A stretch of 33,747 nucleotides of DNA from assembly GCA_001839685.1 (NCBI GenBank), contig MLAK01001193.1, forward strand, positions 116,570 through 150,316, read 5' to 3'. The notes below the pieces were generated by a model, which worked only from the letters and a program-made list of their open reading frames with translations, ran no database searches and was not told the origin of the DNA. This DNA is from Tritrichomonas foetus. Lineage: Eukaryota > Parabasalia > Tritrichomonadida > Tritrichomonadidae. Each line of letters starts with the position of its first letter. The stretch's first letter is position 1. The position numbers and the translations under genes are program-made. This document shows, piece by piece, positions 1 to 8,658 of this stretch.

Positions 1-60
1 CTCTTTCATATTTGCCTCTTTCATGTTTGTCTCTTTCATATTTGCCTCTTTCAAGTTTGT
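1..60. repeat. 15-bp tandem repeat at left edge
   Basis: Four consecutive 15-bp units of the form ctctttcatatttgc or ctctttcatgtttgt are seen, followed by a degenerate partial unit (cttttttatg). The two variants alternate, so the true period may be 30 bp. The array probably continues to the left of the window. It lies downstream of the stop of the minus-strand transporter gene. Confidence 0.85.
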
Positions 61-170
61 CTTTTTTATGTCATTAGATTGTGTTCTCAAGAAATTATGA
101 AAATTCAATTTATTGAAAGAAAAAAAGAGTTGTGAAAGTTCAGTTTAATATGAAAACTATTATCTAAAAT

Positions 171-1421
171 CTAAAAACTTTTGTCGTCAAATTTGTCGGC
201 AATTGATTCATAAGCACCAGATGTAGATAAAAGTGCTTCTGAAACTGGTGCTGTTGTTTCTCCAACAAAAAACCATCCGAAAACCGCACCTCCTGCGCAA
301 ACGATCATGAATAAAATCATACACATGAAATCTCCAATGGCCTCTTGAAGATACTTGAAGCTGAAGATGACAGTAAATGCACAAAGCCAGTTGGCAACTG
401 TAGCAGTTGATGTGGCGGCAGATGAAACTGATGGTGGGAATAATTCTGGAACAATAAACCATGGAATTGGACCAAGTCCAACGCCAAATGTTAACAAATA
501 AAGGAAAATGGTAATGACTGGAATAATTCCTGGCCAACTTGGGAATTTAAGTGTAAGACCATATAAAGTTATCGAAACTGCTGCACCAACAAGTGATAAA
601 ACCCACACGAATTTTCGACCAAGTTTTTGAATTAAAACTCCACCAACAATAACAGCTATAACCTGGGCTGAAGCGGCAATTCCTGATGCGAGACCTGTGG
701 AAAGATCTAGACCAGCCTTCTCAAAAAGTGAATTTAAGTTGGTGAGAATTGCATTAATTCCAGAAAATTGTTGGAAGTACATAGCGCCAATTCCAATCAT
801 TAAGCGAGGAAGATATTTCTTTTGGAAAACACTTTCCTTTGGAAGATTCTCACTTGTAGTCGTCTGGTCTTTCAATGGAACAATCCAAATGAGGAAACAG
901 AAAAGTCCACAGACAACAGCTTCGAAATATGTGAGCTGCCTCCAATCAAGAAGGTCAGAAATCAGATAACATGTCATACATCCAACTGTAATTCCAAATT
1001 GGCTCAATGATCCATAAATGCCAAGGTATTCAACTGGGGCAATTTCATGAATACAAAGTGGAATGACAACCGAAAATGATCCGGTTACAACACCAAGAAT
1101 GGCGCGTCCAAGAATTCCAAGCCATATATTTTTCAGTGTCATGAAAGGCAGAGCTATCCAGAAAATGGCTCCCGTTAATGATGTTGCAAAAACTGTGAGT
1201 TTTTTGCCGCCAATGTTGATAAGAATAGTTGCAAGTGTTGCTCCGAAAATAGCGAAAAGTGCTGCGATGGCATTAAAAAGCGTGGCTTCGAGTGTTGAAA
1301 TATCCATGATCTTCTGAATTGCCGGGACTGCTGGTGATGCGTACGTAACGATATAACCGAATGAAAATGATCCGAGAAGAAGGATTAAAGCGTAAACCAA
1401 AGTAATGCTGAAGAATCCCAT
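171..1421 (-). CDS. Major facilitator sugar porter (SLC2/GLUT-like)
   Basis: A 416-residue polytopic membrane protein with about 12 hydrophobic segments. It is probably a hexose carrier of the plasma membrane or an internal membrane. Diagnostic sugar-porter signatures are QQFSGINAI at about 217-225 (TM7), LGRK at about 267-270 (loop between TM8 and TM9) and GLGPIPWFIVPELFPP near 315-330 (TM10). The first-half equivalent of GRR is reduced to GGKK (71-74). The usual PESPR/PETKG motifs after TM6 and TM12 are degenerate (VPLKDQ, VGETTAP). The length is at the short end for the family. The start is supported by a TCATAAT initiator 14 nt upstream of the ATG. Substrate cannot be read from sequence, but family membership is secure. 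Confidence 0.92.
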   Translation of the reverse strand: MGFFSITLVYALILLLGSFSFGYIVTYASPAVPAIQKIMDISTLEATLFNAIAALFAIFGATLATILINIGGKKLTVFATSLTGAIFWIALPFMTLKNIWLGILGRAILGVVTGSFSVVIPLCIHEIAPVEYLGIYGSLSQFGITVGCMTCYLISDLLDWRQLTYFEAVVCGLFCFLIWIVPLKDQTTTSENLPKESVFQKKYLPRLMIGIGAMYFQQFSGINAILTNLNSLFEKAGLDLSTGLASGIAASAQVIAVIVGGVLIQKLGRKFVWVLSLVGAAVSITLYGLTLKFPSWPGIIPVITIFLYLLTFGVGLGPIPWFIVPELFPPSVSSAATSTATVANWLCAFTVIFSFKYLQEAIGDFMCMILFMIVCAGGAVFGWFFVGETTAPVSEALLSTSGAYESIADKFDDKSF

Positions 1422-2326
1422 TTTATTAAAATTATGAAATTCAATATATCAAATCACTAATGAGTTAATTTTTTGAATAGTTTATTGATGCCTAAACCTT
1501 TTTGTTTAGAATTGTGAAAGCGTGAAAATCAATTACACTAATTTCAAAATAAGATAATTCAATATTATGCTTTGAATTAATTTGAATAAACTTTCTGTGA
1601 TTATCCTATTGAAACTTTTTATCTGTCTGGGTTTTCAATGAGAATTTGTGGATTTGTCTTTTCAATTAACCTCACTTGTGAATTGGTTGTTGTTCTGTCA
1701 AATGACTTGGCACATGACATATCTCGTTTTTCCAGGTTAATTATAGTGTAAAGATTAGTATGGCATGGTTGTTATTCGATATAAATATCCACTACGGAAA
1801 TTATTCCAATTTGCCAAACCAAAATCGTTATCCAAATCTTGCGTTCATGAATTCATAATTTAAACTAAAAAGAATAATTATGAAAATTCATTCAAATGAA
1901 TTCCTTTGTTGGATATTCAACTATTTAATGGTGTTAAGTCTCACCAAAAAGAAAAATTAATGAGACATTAATTTATTTTTTTGTAATTTCGTCTGTATTC
2001 TTCTGTCTTGTTTACTCTAGAGTATTACAGAAACAAAAATTAGTGACTTATCAATACCACGTACAATGTTGCATGAACATATCACTGATTTAGTTTTTTC
2101 CTAGAGTTTGATTTTAAGTGTTAATATTCCATGATGAGGACTACACTCATGATATTCAGAATGAATATTAAAATAATAAATGAATGTGCTCAATTATAAT
2201 AATTAATATGTATTCATCAAATTAGGCTATATGCGTTATAAATCATTCAAAATAATATAACCGTTTTTTTGTTATATGGATTAATACCCAACGAGAGGTG
2301 AAAATAATAAACGTTCAATTAGAAAA
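1422..2326. other. Gene-free AT-rich spacer with a small palindrome
   Basis: This 905-bp divergent spacer separates the sugar porter (-) and the acidic coiled-coil gene (+). No convincing open frame or RNA gene is seen. One perfect inverted repeat, AAATTAATG-aga-CATTAATTT, lies at 1954-1974; in DNA this AT-rich it may be chance. A TCAATT candidate initiator lies just before the ATG at 2327. Confidence 0.6.
1431..1437 (-). promoter_or_regulatory. Initiator-like TCATAAT for the sugar porter
   Basis: Read on the minus strand the bases are TCATAAT, matching the trichomonad initiator TCA(+1)Y(T/A). The presumed +1 A is 14 nt before the ATG, a typical short leader for this group. Recognised by motif and spacing only. 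Confidence 0.55.
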
Positions 2327-3826
2327 ATGAAATCGCTTAGTTTTGTTGCTGTTGTTCCTCCAAAAGATATAGCACTTAGCAAAGATTACGTAACAGTCAG
2401 TGACAATTCTGTCTATTTTACTGATCCCGAAAATGCAGAAAAAACGCCTCTCCATTATCAATTCCATAAAGTGTTAACAGACTTTTCTGAATACTTCAAG
2501 TATATTAACAATAGCAAAAATCACGTATTTGTAACAATATACACGACGGAAAACCCCGTGACCCAAAATTTCATCACAGCGAATCTGCAAAAATATACAA
2601 ACAAATACAAACGAGAAAACCCAAAGGAAGAAATCAAGCTACAAGTTGGCAACGGAAGTCAAAACGATAAAATCACGCCAGTTAGGGATTCTACGGAAGC
2701 TGTGAATGTTGTTCATGAATATTTATCCACACCTAACATTATTCATAATTCTGTCATAATTATTCGATTTTGTAATAAGCCCGCATTCTGCTGGTTTATT
2801 CTTCCATTTGCATTAGTGAATGAAGTTGCCGCCTCGAGTAACTTTTTAAACTCGATCAGAAAGATTGATGGTTATCAATCAAGAGAATATGAAATCTATC
2901 AAAAATCTATAAAAGATTCACTTATTGTACTTTGCTTCATGTTTAGTGCTGGGGACACAAAATACAAAATAAAGAAAAATTTGTTTAAATTAATCCGCGA
3001 CTTTGGCGGAGTTCCAATCACTGATAATACCAAGAAAGCAGCAAAGGAAGAAAAAGTAGTCACACAGATAAAGAATATCGAAATCGAAGACAATTGGAAT
3101 TGGAAAGAATTTATTCTCGAAAAGAAAAAGAAAGGCCATAAAAAGAAGAAGCCTGTTGTTGATAAGCAGCGTCTTGTGTATGTCGCCCAAAAGGCAGCAT
3201 CAGCCATAAATACAAAGAAAGAAACAATGGAAGAAATTTTAAATGTTATGGATGAACAAATTCAGAATTCTGTTCAATTTGAACGAAATGCATACAAAAG
3301 AGTTGATGATCTCAATTTCGAATTTAAAAATATGACAAAGGAAAAGAATAGAGTTGTAGCAATATATAATCAAAAAAGACAAGAGTATCTAAAAATTCAC
3401 AAAGAAAACGATAACCGAGACATTGTCAAACGAGACGAAAAAATTGGATTCGATGATGATGTTGATTTCACAATTGAAATCCTTGAAAGCGAAATTGAAG
3501 CAGCACAAAAAGAAATTGAATACTTAAAGACTGCATTTGAAGATATCAGTGATCTCGATGAAGATGACGACGAAGACGAAGATGAAAATGAAGAAGAAGA
3601 AATTGAAGAAGAAGAAGCCGAAGAAGACAGAAATGATGAAGATGACCAAAATATCCCAAAAAACAAACGAAAAATGAATCCAAAAGATGACATTGAAGAT
3701 GTTTTGGCGAAAGAGAAGGAATTGGAACATGAAGGAAATGAAGAAATTGTGGCTGTTGATGATGACGAAGACGAAGAGGAAGTTATTGAAATTGAAGAAG
3801 AAGAGGAAGAATTTCTAGAAGATTAA
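2327..3826 (+). CDS. Acidic coiled-coil protein with possible degenerate kinesin-like head
   Basis: A 499-residue protein. Residues 1 to about 235 look globular, about 240-400 are Lys/Glu-rich and predicted coiled coil, and about 405-499 are dominated by Asp/Glu runs. The head resembles a kinesin motor outline: an opening SLSFVAVVPP where kinesins have VRVRP, then VSDNSVYFTDPE, and a late KDSLIVLCFMFSAGDTKY resembling the kinesin KDSLGGN...MI stretch. The P-loop (GxxxxGKS/T), switch I SSRSH and switch II DLAGSE are not recognisable. If related, it is a non-motor pseudokinesin that may bind microtubules or a partner. Otherwise it is a lineage-specific acidic protein. The gene itself is certain; the kinesin link is inference from a few aligned segments. 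Confidence 0.8.
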   Translation: MKSLSFVAVVPPKDIALSKDYVTVSDNSVYFTDPENAEKTPLHYQFHKVLTDFSEYFKYINNSKNHVFVTIYTTENPVTQNFITANLQKYTNKYKRENPKEEIKLQVGNGSQNDKITPVRDSTEAVNVVHEYLSTPNIIHNSVIIIRFCNKPAFCWFILPFALVNEVAASSNFLNSIRKIDGYQSREYEIYQKSIKDSLIVLCFMFSAGDTKYKIKKNLFKLIRDFGGVPITDNTKKAAKEEKVVTQIKNIEIEDNWNWKEFILEKKKKGHKKKKPVVDKQRLVYVAQKAASAINTKKETMEEILNVMDEQIQNSVQFERNAYKRVDDLNFEFKNMTKEKNRVVAIYNQKRQEYLKIHKENDNRDIVKRDEKIGFDDDVDFTIEILESEIEAAQKEIEYLKTAFEDISDLDEDDDEDEDENEEEEIEEEEAEEDRNDEDDQNIPKNKRKMNPKDDIEDVLAKEKELEHEGNEEIVAVDDDEDEEEVIEIEEEEEEFLED

Positions 3827-4072
3827 CAAAACAACTTACCAACAGACACAAAGAATTACTGATGTAAATATTCGCATGATACTTTTATTAAAAATAATCT
3901 ATAAACAATTTTCTAATATAGATGTTTATTTAATTCACAAATAGATTATATCCAACAACAACTTTAACTGCTTGTTAAATTCAAAAAAATTCATTTACTT
4001 GATAGAGATTTTATTGGGTGAATGGAAGTATTGATATAAAATAAGAAATGAATGAAAAATCATGAACCTTTT
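3827..4072. other. Convergent spacer
   Basis: A short AT-rich spacer lies between two convergent genes (stops at 3826 and 4073). No gene or repeat is seen. The minus-strand gene ends in TAAA, which resembles the trichomonad polyadenylation context. Confidence 0.5.
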
Positions 4073-4978
4073 TTACCATTTGAGAGATTTTCTTTTTCTC
4101 CTTCTTGATGAACTTTTTGATGATTCTGAAGATTTATCATGATTTTGCGAAGAAGAGCGAGTTCCGATTGAAGTTGGGTTATTCATATTATCTGTATTAA
4201 TTTGACGTTTGATTGAGCTCTGTGGTTCAGTTTCTTTGTTGATTGAATGTGAGTTTGGATGTGAATTTAATTTTTGCGTGGAATTGGAATTAGGATTTTC
4301 TTTTGGTTTTGCTTCATTTTGGTTTTCATTTATTTTTTCAGTTTCATTTTGATGTGATTTTTCTTTATCGATTTCAGTTTCAGTTTCGGTTTCAGTTTGT
4401 CCATTGAAATCACTTTCATCAGTTAGAGTTATTTTTTCCTTCATTTTGAGAAGTCCTGCATAGGGATTATCATTATAACTCACAAATTCAGACATTTCTG
4501 GTCTGTGTGGAATTGTTTTTGATGTATAAGTTGGAATAGGGTTATATGGGTTCTTTTCAATTTCTTTAATTAAAAAATTAATCATTTTTTCATCTGAAAT
4601 GAATTTATCTGCAAGTTCTTTTGATAAGAATGCAACTTCGGAATTTTCAAATTGGACAAGAAACCAAACATTATCATTAATTTTTTTAATTTTTAGTATT
4701 TCTGATACATTCTGACAATCAATATTATGAATGGAATCTATTTTTTTATAATTTGCATTTGTGGGATTAAACTCAAAAGTTGAGTATGTTTTAACACCTG
4801 ATGATGATGGCTTCATTAAATTAGGGCAAACAACAGGTGGTCCAAAAAAAAGATTATTAATGGTTTCATAGCAATCCTGTGTCAATTCTTCGATCCTTTT
4901 CCTGATGTTCTTTTGGTGATTTGTGCTCAGCATTTTATTTTTGTTCTCGTCTTTATTCTTGATAACATCTTTTTCCAT
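4073..4978 (-). CDS. Chromo-shadow-like domain protein with Ser/Arg tail
   Basis: A 301-residue protein. Residues about 80-145 contain a segment (ILKIKKINDNVWFLVQFEN, then ELADKF and INFLIKEIE) resembling a chromodomain or, better, an HP1 chromo-shadow domain: a beta hairpin with W-F-L-V-F in place of MFLMKW, followed by a C-terminal helix. No separate N-terminal chromodomain is seen. From about 185 the chain is low complexity: a TETETETE run, Asn/Glu/Lys-rich sequence and a terminal SSSRRRKRKS cluster that could be a nuclear localisation signal. The likely role is chromatin binding or dimerisation, but this is inference from fold-level resemblance. A CCTTT box lies just upstream of the ATG and an ACGATAA motif about 45 bp upstream. 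Confidence 0.75.
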   Translation of the reverse strand: MEKDVIKNKDENKNKMLSTNHQKNIRKRIEELTQDCYETINNLFFGPPVVCPNLMKPSSSGVKTYSTFEFNPTNANYKKIDSIHNIDCQNVSEILKIKKINDNVWFLVQFENSEVAFLSKELADKFISDEKMINFLIKEIEKNPYNPIPTYTSKTIPHRPEMSEFVSYNDNPYAGLLKMKEKITLTDESDFNGQTETETETEIDKEKSHQNETEKINENQNEAKPKENPNSNSTQKLNSHPNSHSINKETEPQSSIKRQINTDNMNNPTSIGTRSSSQNHDKSSESSKSSSRRRKRKSLKW

Positions 4979-4983
4979 ATTTT

Positions 4984-4988
4984 AAAGG
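4984..4988 (-). promoter_or_regulatory. CCTTT box (M5-like) before the chromo-shadow gene
   Basis: The minus strand reads CCTTTAAAATATG into the start codon. CCTTT is the core I recall for the M5 element reported at Trichomonas vaginalis transcription starts. A 5-base match is weak by itself; the position next to the ATG is what makes it notable. Confidence 0.4.
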
Positions 4989-5022
4989 AATCATTCAGTT
5001 TTTCAAAATAAATTTGGTCAAA

Positions 5023-5029
5023 ACGATAA
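5023..5029 (+). promoter_or_regulatory. ACGATAA motif upstream of the chromo-shadow gene
   Basis: ACGATAA on the plus strand lies about 45 bp upstream of the minus-strand ATG at 4978. It is one of a recurrent set in this window and resembles the M3 core-promoter motif of T. vaginalis. It is in opposite orientation to the gene it would serve. Confidence 0.4.
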
Positions 5030-6025
5030 ATATCTTTTTGAATACTTATATGGAATGTACCAAAAATCATGATTTTCCAGGGAAAAATGAACGCCGAAAA
5101 TTCCAATACAACACTGACTTAATCAAACTATCTGGATTAAATATAAATGTGATCGAAAATCATGAATAAGGAAGGAAATATAGATTTTGATGATCTCAAA
5201 TGGAATCAGACATTTACAAAAGCAAGATTCAACAAAATAAAAAATCCTATAAATAAGTTATTTCTCTTTTCACTTCATTTACACACGTAGTTTTTTATCG
5301 TAAATAAATATATTTTTTTTTTTATTCCGAAAATGACAGTTTAGTGTTGGGAATTGAACTTTTATTTATTTTAAAAGTGATATATATACGTAGACTGCGG
5401 GATAACAAGCTGTGGAAGAAAATTTTAATTAAAATAATTAAGGGGAAAAAATGATTTCTTTCGATTTGTGGAATAAATAAATGGTTTAAATAGTTGATTT
5501 CATTGCTGGAATTTATCTCAATGATTTTATTATTCCAACAATGTAATATTTGAAAAGATATCGAACTTTTTTCAGTTATTATTACTAGAGTAGCATAGTG
5601 ATCTAATTTAAATTTGTAAATATCCCGAAAACTCCGTCATTGAATGGCTGATCATGAAGATAAAGAACAATTGAATGGGACACTCATCTTCTATTAAGTG
5701 TGCACTCTCAATTATTTTTTCACTTTTCTCAATTTTCTACTTTACTCTCAGAAAAAAACCTGGTTATTGAAAAATTGTAACAAATTAAAAATAATTATTT
5801 ATTCATATATTTTGAATATATCATTTTGGTTATCGCTTCATAACCATCACCAAGTGATTGTTTTTATGAATAGCAACAAAAGTTCGGTTGTGGTCAAAAA
5901 AAAAATTAATTACAACTTTTCTTTGGTCGAATATCGCTATTACAAACCGATAAAGGAGTATATGTGTAATTAAAAATTCATATATATCGATAATTCTTAA
6001 ATTTTAAACAATAAAAAGAAAAATA

Positions 6026-6664
6026 TTAAAATTCATGATGCTTATATCGCCCTTTTTCCCATAATTCTTTTCTGTTTCGAAGCATAATTGCCTCCATAAA
6101 GAAAGGAGTGACTTGTATTGGACACACTTTTGCTTTACGACTTGATTGATCATTCTTACGATTCCGTAAAACTGTATACCAGCGATTCTTAACTGCACAA
6201 GAAGTTCTTCCAGGTAATTTATGAGCAATGAAAGACCAATTTGCGCTAGTTTTTGTTCGATCGCGAATAATTATTTCATCTTCCCATGGTTCGAATGGCG
6301 CCTTATTTACATCTGGATGAAGTCTAAATTGCCATCTCTCACGACACTGTTTTGCTGATCGTCCAGGAATCATTTTTGATAGTTCTTCCCAGCAAATATG
6401 ACCCGAGTAGGATGCCATCGCATCTAAAAGAAGCTTGTCTTCAGCAGTAGTCCATGGACCCTTTGCTCTGTTTTCATCAGACTTTGATTTGACTGAATTA
6501 TGACTGGCTTTTAGTGGAGTTGGATTCGGAATTTGCATGACTGGTTCGTTATTGGAAAGAAATACTGAGTTGAATTCATTTTCAAATAGCTTGCATATAC
6601 TATCGTCGGGTAACGGAAGAGATGTAATTGGAGGAAACATGGTAGTATATGATGTGTTTGACAT
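6026..6664 (-). CDS. R2R3-type Myb transcription factor
   Basis: A 212-residue nuclear DNA-binding protein of the compact trichomonad Myb type. Residues about 70-119 form R2 (GPWTTAEDKLLL ... W ... GRSAKQCRERW) and about 123-168 form R3 (FEPWEDEIII ... W ... LPGRTSCAVKNRW). Most of the regularly spaced tryptophans are present; the first Trp of R3 sits in PWEDE. In trichomonads such Mybs bind promoter elements of individual genes. The N-terminal 65 residues are probably disordered; the C-terminal tail is basic. A TCATAAA initiator gives a leader of about 10 nt, and an AACGATA motif sits immediately behind it. Target genes are unknown. Confidence 0.93.
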   Translation of the reverse strand: MSNTSYTTMFPPITSLPLPDDSICKLFENEFNSVFLSNNEPVMQIPNPTPLKASHNSVKSKSDENRAKGPWTTAEDKLLLDAMASYSGHICWEELSKMIPGRSAKQCRERWQFRLHPDVNKAPFEPWEDEIIIRDRTKTSANWSFIAHKLPGRTSCAVKNRWYTVLRNRKNDQSSRKAKVCPIQVTPFFMEAIMLRNRKELWEKGRYKHHEF

Positions 6665-7295
6665 TTCGTTTTATGAAACAACGATATTTTTGTGAATATT
6701 TGATAAACTTTTCAAATTAACCAACCATTTTTATCAAGATTTTTCATTTTTTTCTAAACTTTTTCATAATCAAAATTGATTATCACTTTTTCCAAAATTA
6801 TCTATCTGGTACATAAGAAATCCAAATCTTATTAAATAGGTGCAAATAATGAACCTTTTTAAATAGGTGAAGTGAAATTTTTCAAAATTTTATTTTTTAC
6901 CAAATGATGTAGGTATTTATCAATATACCAAAGAGTGGAAAACGATCAAAATTACTTTAAAGTAACCTTAAAAAGTATTTATGATTGCTTTATGGTACTT
7001 GTGTGCAGTCTTTGACTAACATGCTACTTTTTGGTGGCATGTGTTTACCTATCTTTCAATGCCTGCTTTGGTAACCCTGAGTTAACAAATTGAAGCGCGA
7101 AACTGGTGAAATCAATGTCAATTGGTATATGAGAACGCTGAAAACAAGAGTTCATTGAGTGTTTTATTAAAATCAGTCTTAAATGGAAGGGAATTTTCTT
7201 CATGAATAAAATTATAAGTGATTATAATTAGTAAAAATGAGTTAATTTATCATGAACATTATAGAAAACCCATTTTGTGGGAGTAAGATTATCCA
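6665..7295. other. Gene-free spacer upstream of the Myb gene
   Basis: About 630 bp of AT-rich sequence between the Myb start and the stop of the small gene at 7296-7604. Apart from the Myb promoter elements at the left end, no open frame, RNA gene or repeat could be supported. Confidence 0.5.
6670..6686 (-). promoter_or_regulatory. Initiator TCATAAA plus TATCGTT motif of the Myb gene
   Basis: On the minus strand the order is TATCGTT (complement of AACGATA, 6680-6686), then TCATAAA (6670-6676), then the ATG at 6664. The presumed +1 A is 10 nt from the ATG. The adjacency of the two elements suggests a compact core promoter. Confidence 0.5.
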
Positions 7296-7604
7296 TCAAT
7301 AATGAAATTCACGATTTCCTGGAAACTCTGATGAATTGATTGAATGTGATGCACCTAAATCTTTGGCTGTGATTTGGAATAGAAAAAGAGTCGAATGCTT
7401 TCGATCCCCCAAGGTGATATCGCTATAGTAACTATATTGTTCAATCAGATATGGCTGAGCGCTTATTAACTTTCGATGAAGAGACTCACGATCTGAGGGT
7501 TTTTGTACTTCACATAATTTGATTGTTGATTTAGCAAGAGATCCAGATATTCCAGCCAGTAAATAATTATTAAGAACAAATTTAATGTTAATTCCATTTT
7601 CCAT
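7296..7604 (-). CDS. Small hypothetical protein, 102 residues
   Basis: An ATG-led frame with a normal residue composition (not the Phe/Ser/Lys-biased mix of AT-rich noise), divergently placed 119 bp from the Rab gene. The pattern is alpha/beta: two hydrophobic strands near the N-terminus (INIKFVLNNYLLAGISG), a helix, and LFLFQITAKDLGA near residue 75. I do not recognise the family. No TCA initiator is obvious, but the spacer to the Rab gene holds an ACGATAA motif that could serve both genes. Reality of the gene is probable; function is unknown. Confidence 0.55.
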   Translation of the reverse strand: MENGINIKFVLNNYLLAGISGSLAKSTIKLCEVQKPSDRESLHRKLISAQPYLIEQYSYYSDITLGDRKHSTLFLFQITAKDLGASHSINSSEFPGNREFHY

Positions 7605-7688
7605 AATTTTTAAGTGCTTTATATTTAATATTGATACTATGTTGTGCCTAAAGGGAAAAAATCAGAGAAATTCTTTTTCATCACCAAA

Positions 7689-7695
7689 ACGATAA
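7689..7695 (+). promoter_or_regulatory. ACGATAA motif in the bidirectional spacer before the Rab gene
   Basis: ACGATAA lies about 28 bp before the Rab ATG at 7724 and in the only spacer shared with the divergent small gene. It belongs to the recurrent M3-like set in this window. Confidence 0.45.
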
Positions 7696-7723
7696 AAAAT
7701 GGTCCAAAAAGTGACAATACCAA

Positions 7724-8326
7724 ATGCAGAAGAAGGTTGATTTTTCCGTTAAGACAGTAATCATTGGAGATTCGGGTGTTGGTAAGACATGTGTCCTTAC
7801 ACGATTTACGCGCGACTTTTTTGACGAAACATCCCAGCCAACCCTTGGCGTCGAATTTCTTGCCAAGATTGTAGAAACACCTCAAAATCGAATTGAACTT
7901 CAATTATGGGATACTGCGGGCCAAGAGCTTTTCCGATCAGTTACTCGCGGCTATTATCGTGGCTCAGTTATCGCCTATTTAGTATTCGATATTACTTCTC
8001 ACATTTCATTCGACAATCTCGAAAAGTGGATTGCAGATATTAAAGAAGTCGCTTTACCGAACGTCATTACAGTTTTAATCGGCAATAAGTCTGATTTAGC
8101 AGATTCCCGCCAAGTTACACAAGCCGAAATCGAGGCTTTCGCTAAAGATCATAAGATGGATTATTTCGAAGTTTCCGCAAAGACCGGTGACAGAGTTGTT
8201 GAAGCCATAACTTCGTGTTTATCGATAATTGACGAACGTGCAGCTTCAGGCGTTTTCGCTGTGCCACAGACCAACGAAAGTATTATTTATGATAAAGATA
8301 GCAACCAGAAGAGCTCCTGCTGCTGA
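7724..8326 (+). CDS. Rab-family small GTPase
   Basis: A 200-residue GTPase of vesicle trafficking. All G-boxes are intact: P-loop GDSGVGKT (15-22), switch I Thr40 in PTLGVEF, WDTAGQE (62-68), NKSD (121-124) and SAK (151-153). The C-terminus ends KSSCC, a double-Cys signal for geranylgeranylation by Rab GGTase, so it is membrane-anchored. RabF-like segments such as LQLWDTAGQE and YYRGS support Rab over Ras or Rho. The overall pattern is nearest the Rab2/4/11/14 group, but the paralogue number is not assigned because trichomonads have a large expanded Rab set. The Gln67 needed for hydrolysis is present. The gene ends TGA followed by AATAAA. Confidence 0.96.
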   Translation: MQKKVDFSVKTVIIGDSGVGKTCVLTRFTRDFFDETSQPTLGVEFLAKIVETPQNRIELQLWDTAGQELFRSVTRGYYRGSVIAYLVFDITSHISFDNLEKWIADIKEVALPNVITVLIGNKSDLADSRQVTQAEIEAFAKDHKMDYFEVSAKTGDRVVEAITSCLSIIDERAASGVFAVPQTNESIIYDKDSNQKSSCC

Positions 8327-8658
8327 ATAAATTATTTCAATTATTTTCTGATTCATAAATTACTCAATTTATTTTGGCTAACAACCTATAAAAGTTATCT
8401 CACTCTATAATTTCTAAAATTAGTTCAATAAAAATATTTTCTTTGATTTTGGGCCTAAAATTTGTTCTTTTTGGAGTGACCAGATATTTTCTGAAATATT
8501 GATTATCGTTGGAAAATATCATCTCTGTGATGATGTGATCATTGATGATCAGATTCAATCCTAGTATACACTCATTTAATATCAACTTTTTCTGATGAAT
8601 TGAATAAAACGATAAAAGACGATAAATATTTTGGTGAAGGAAAATAAAGGAGAAAAAA
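8327..8658. promoter_or_regulatory. Spacer with two ACGATAA motifs 10 bp apart
   Basis: A 332-bp spacer before the CS/Sel1 gene. Two exact ACGATAA copies at 8609-8615 and 8619-8625 are spaced by one helical turn, about 34-50 bp before the ATG at 8659. A reversed TATCGTT lies at 8504-8510. The ATG is preceded by purine-rich sequence without a TCA initiator, so these motifs may be the main promoter element. No gene is seen in the rest. Confidence 0.5.

Larger units (their letters stand above)
4979..6025. other. Gene-poor spacer with one short ORF
   Basis: About 1 kb of AT-rich sequence. The only ATG-led frame worth noting is at 5162-5290 (42 residues, starting MNKEGNIDFDDLKW), with no recognised similarity. 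A reversed TTATCGT (ACGATAA) lies at 5295-5301. A longer open frame at 5698-5973 begins with GTG and looks like AT-rich noise. No tRNA or other RNA gene is seen. Confidence 0.5.

Noticed and set aside
697..1317. Plus-strand open frames across the transporter
   Set aside because: Antisense shadows of the sugar-porter gene, with no independent start signal or similarity.
1954..1974. Nine-bp-arm AT palindrome as an attachment or terminator site
   Set aside because: In sequence this AT-rich such arms occur by chance; there is no associated gene or repeat.
3397..3730. Minus-strand poly-Ser and poly-Phe open frames
   Set aside because: They are complementary readings of the Asp/Glu-rich tail of the plus-strand coiled-coil gene.
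5698..5973. 91-codon plus-strand open frame
   Set aside because: It begins with GTG rather than ATG, its composition is Phe/Asn/Lys/Tyr-rich as expected of AT-rich noise, and no initiator or similarity is visible.
7370..7440. Possible tRNA-like stretch (cgatccccc) inside the small gene
   Set aside because: No cloverleaf with acceptor stem and T-loop GTTCGANTC could be formed; coding potential explains it better.
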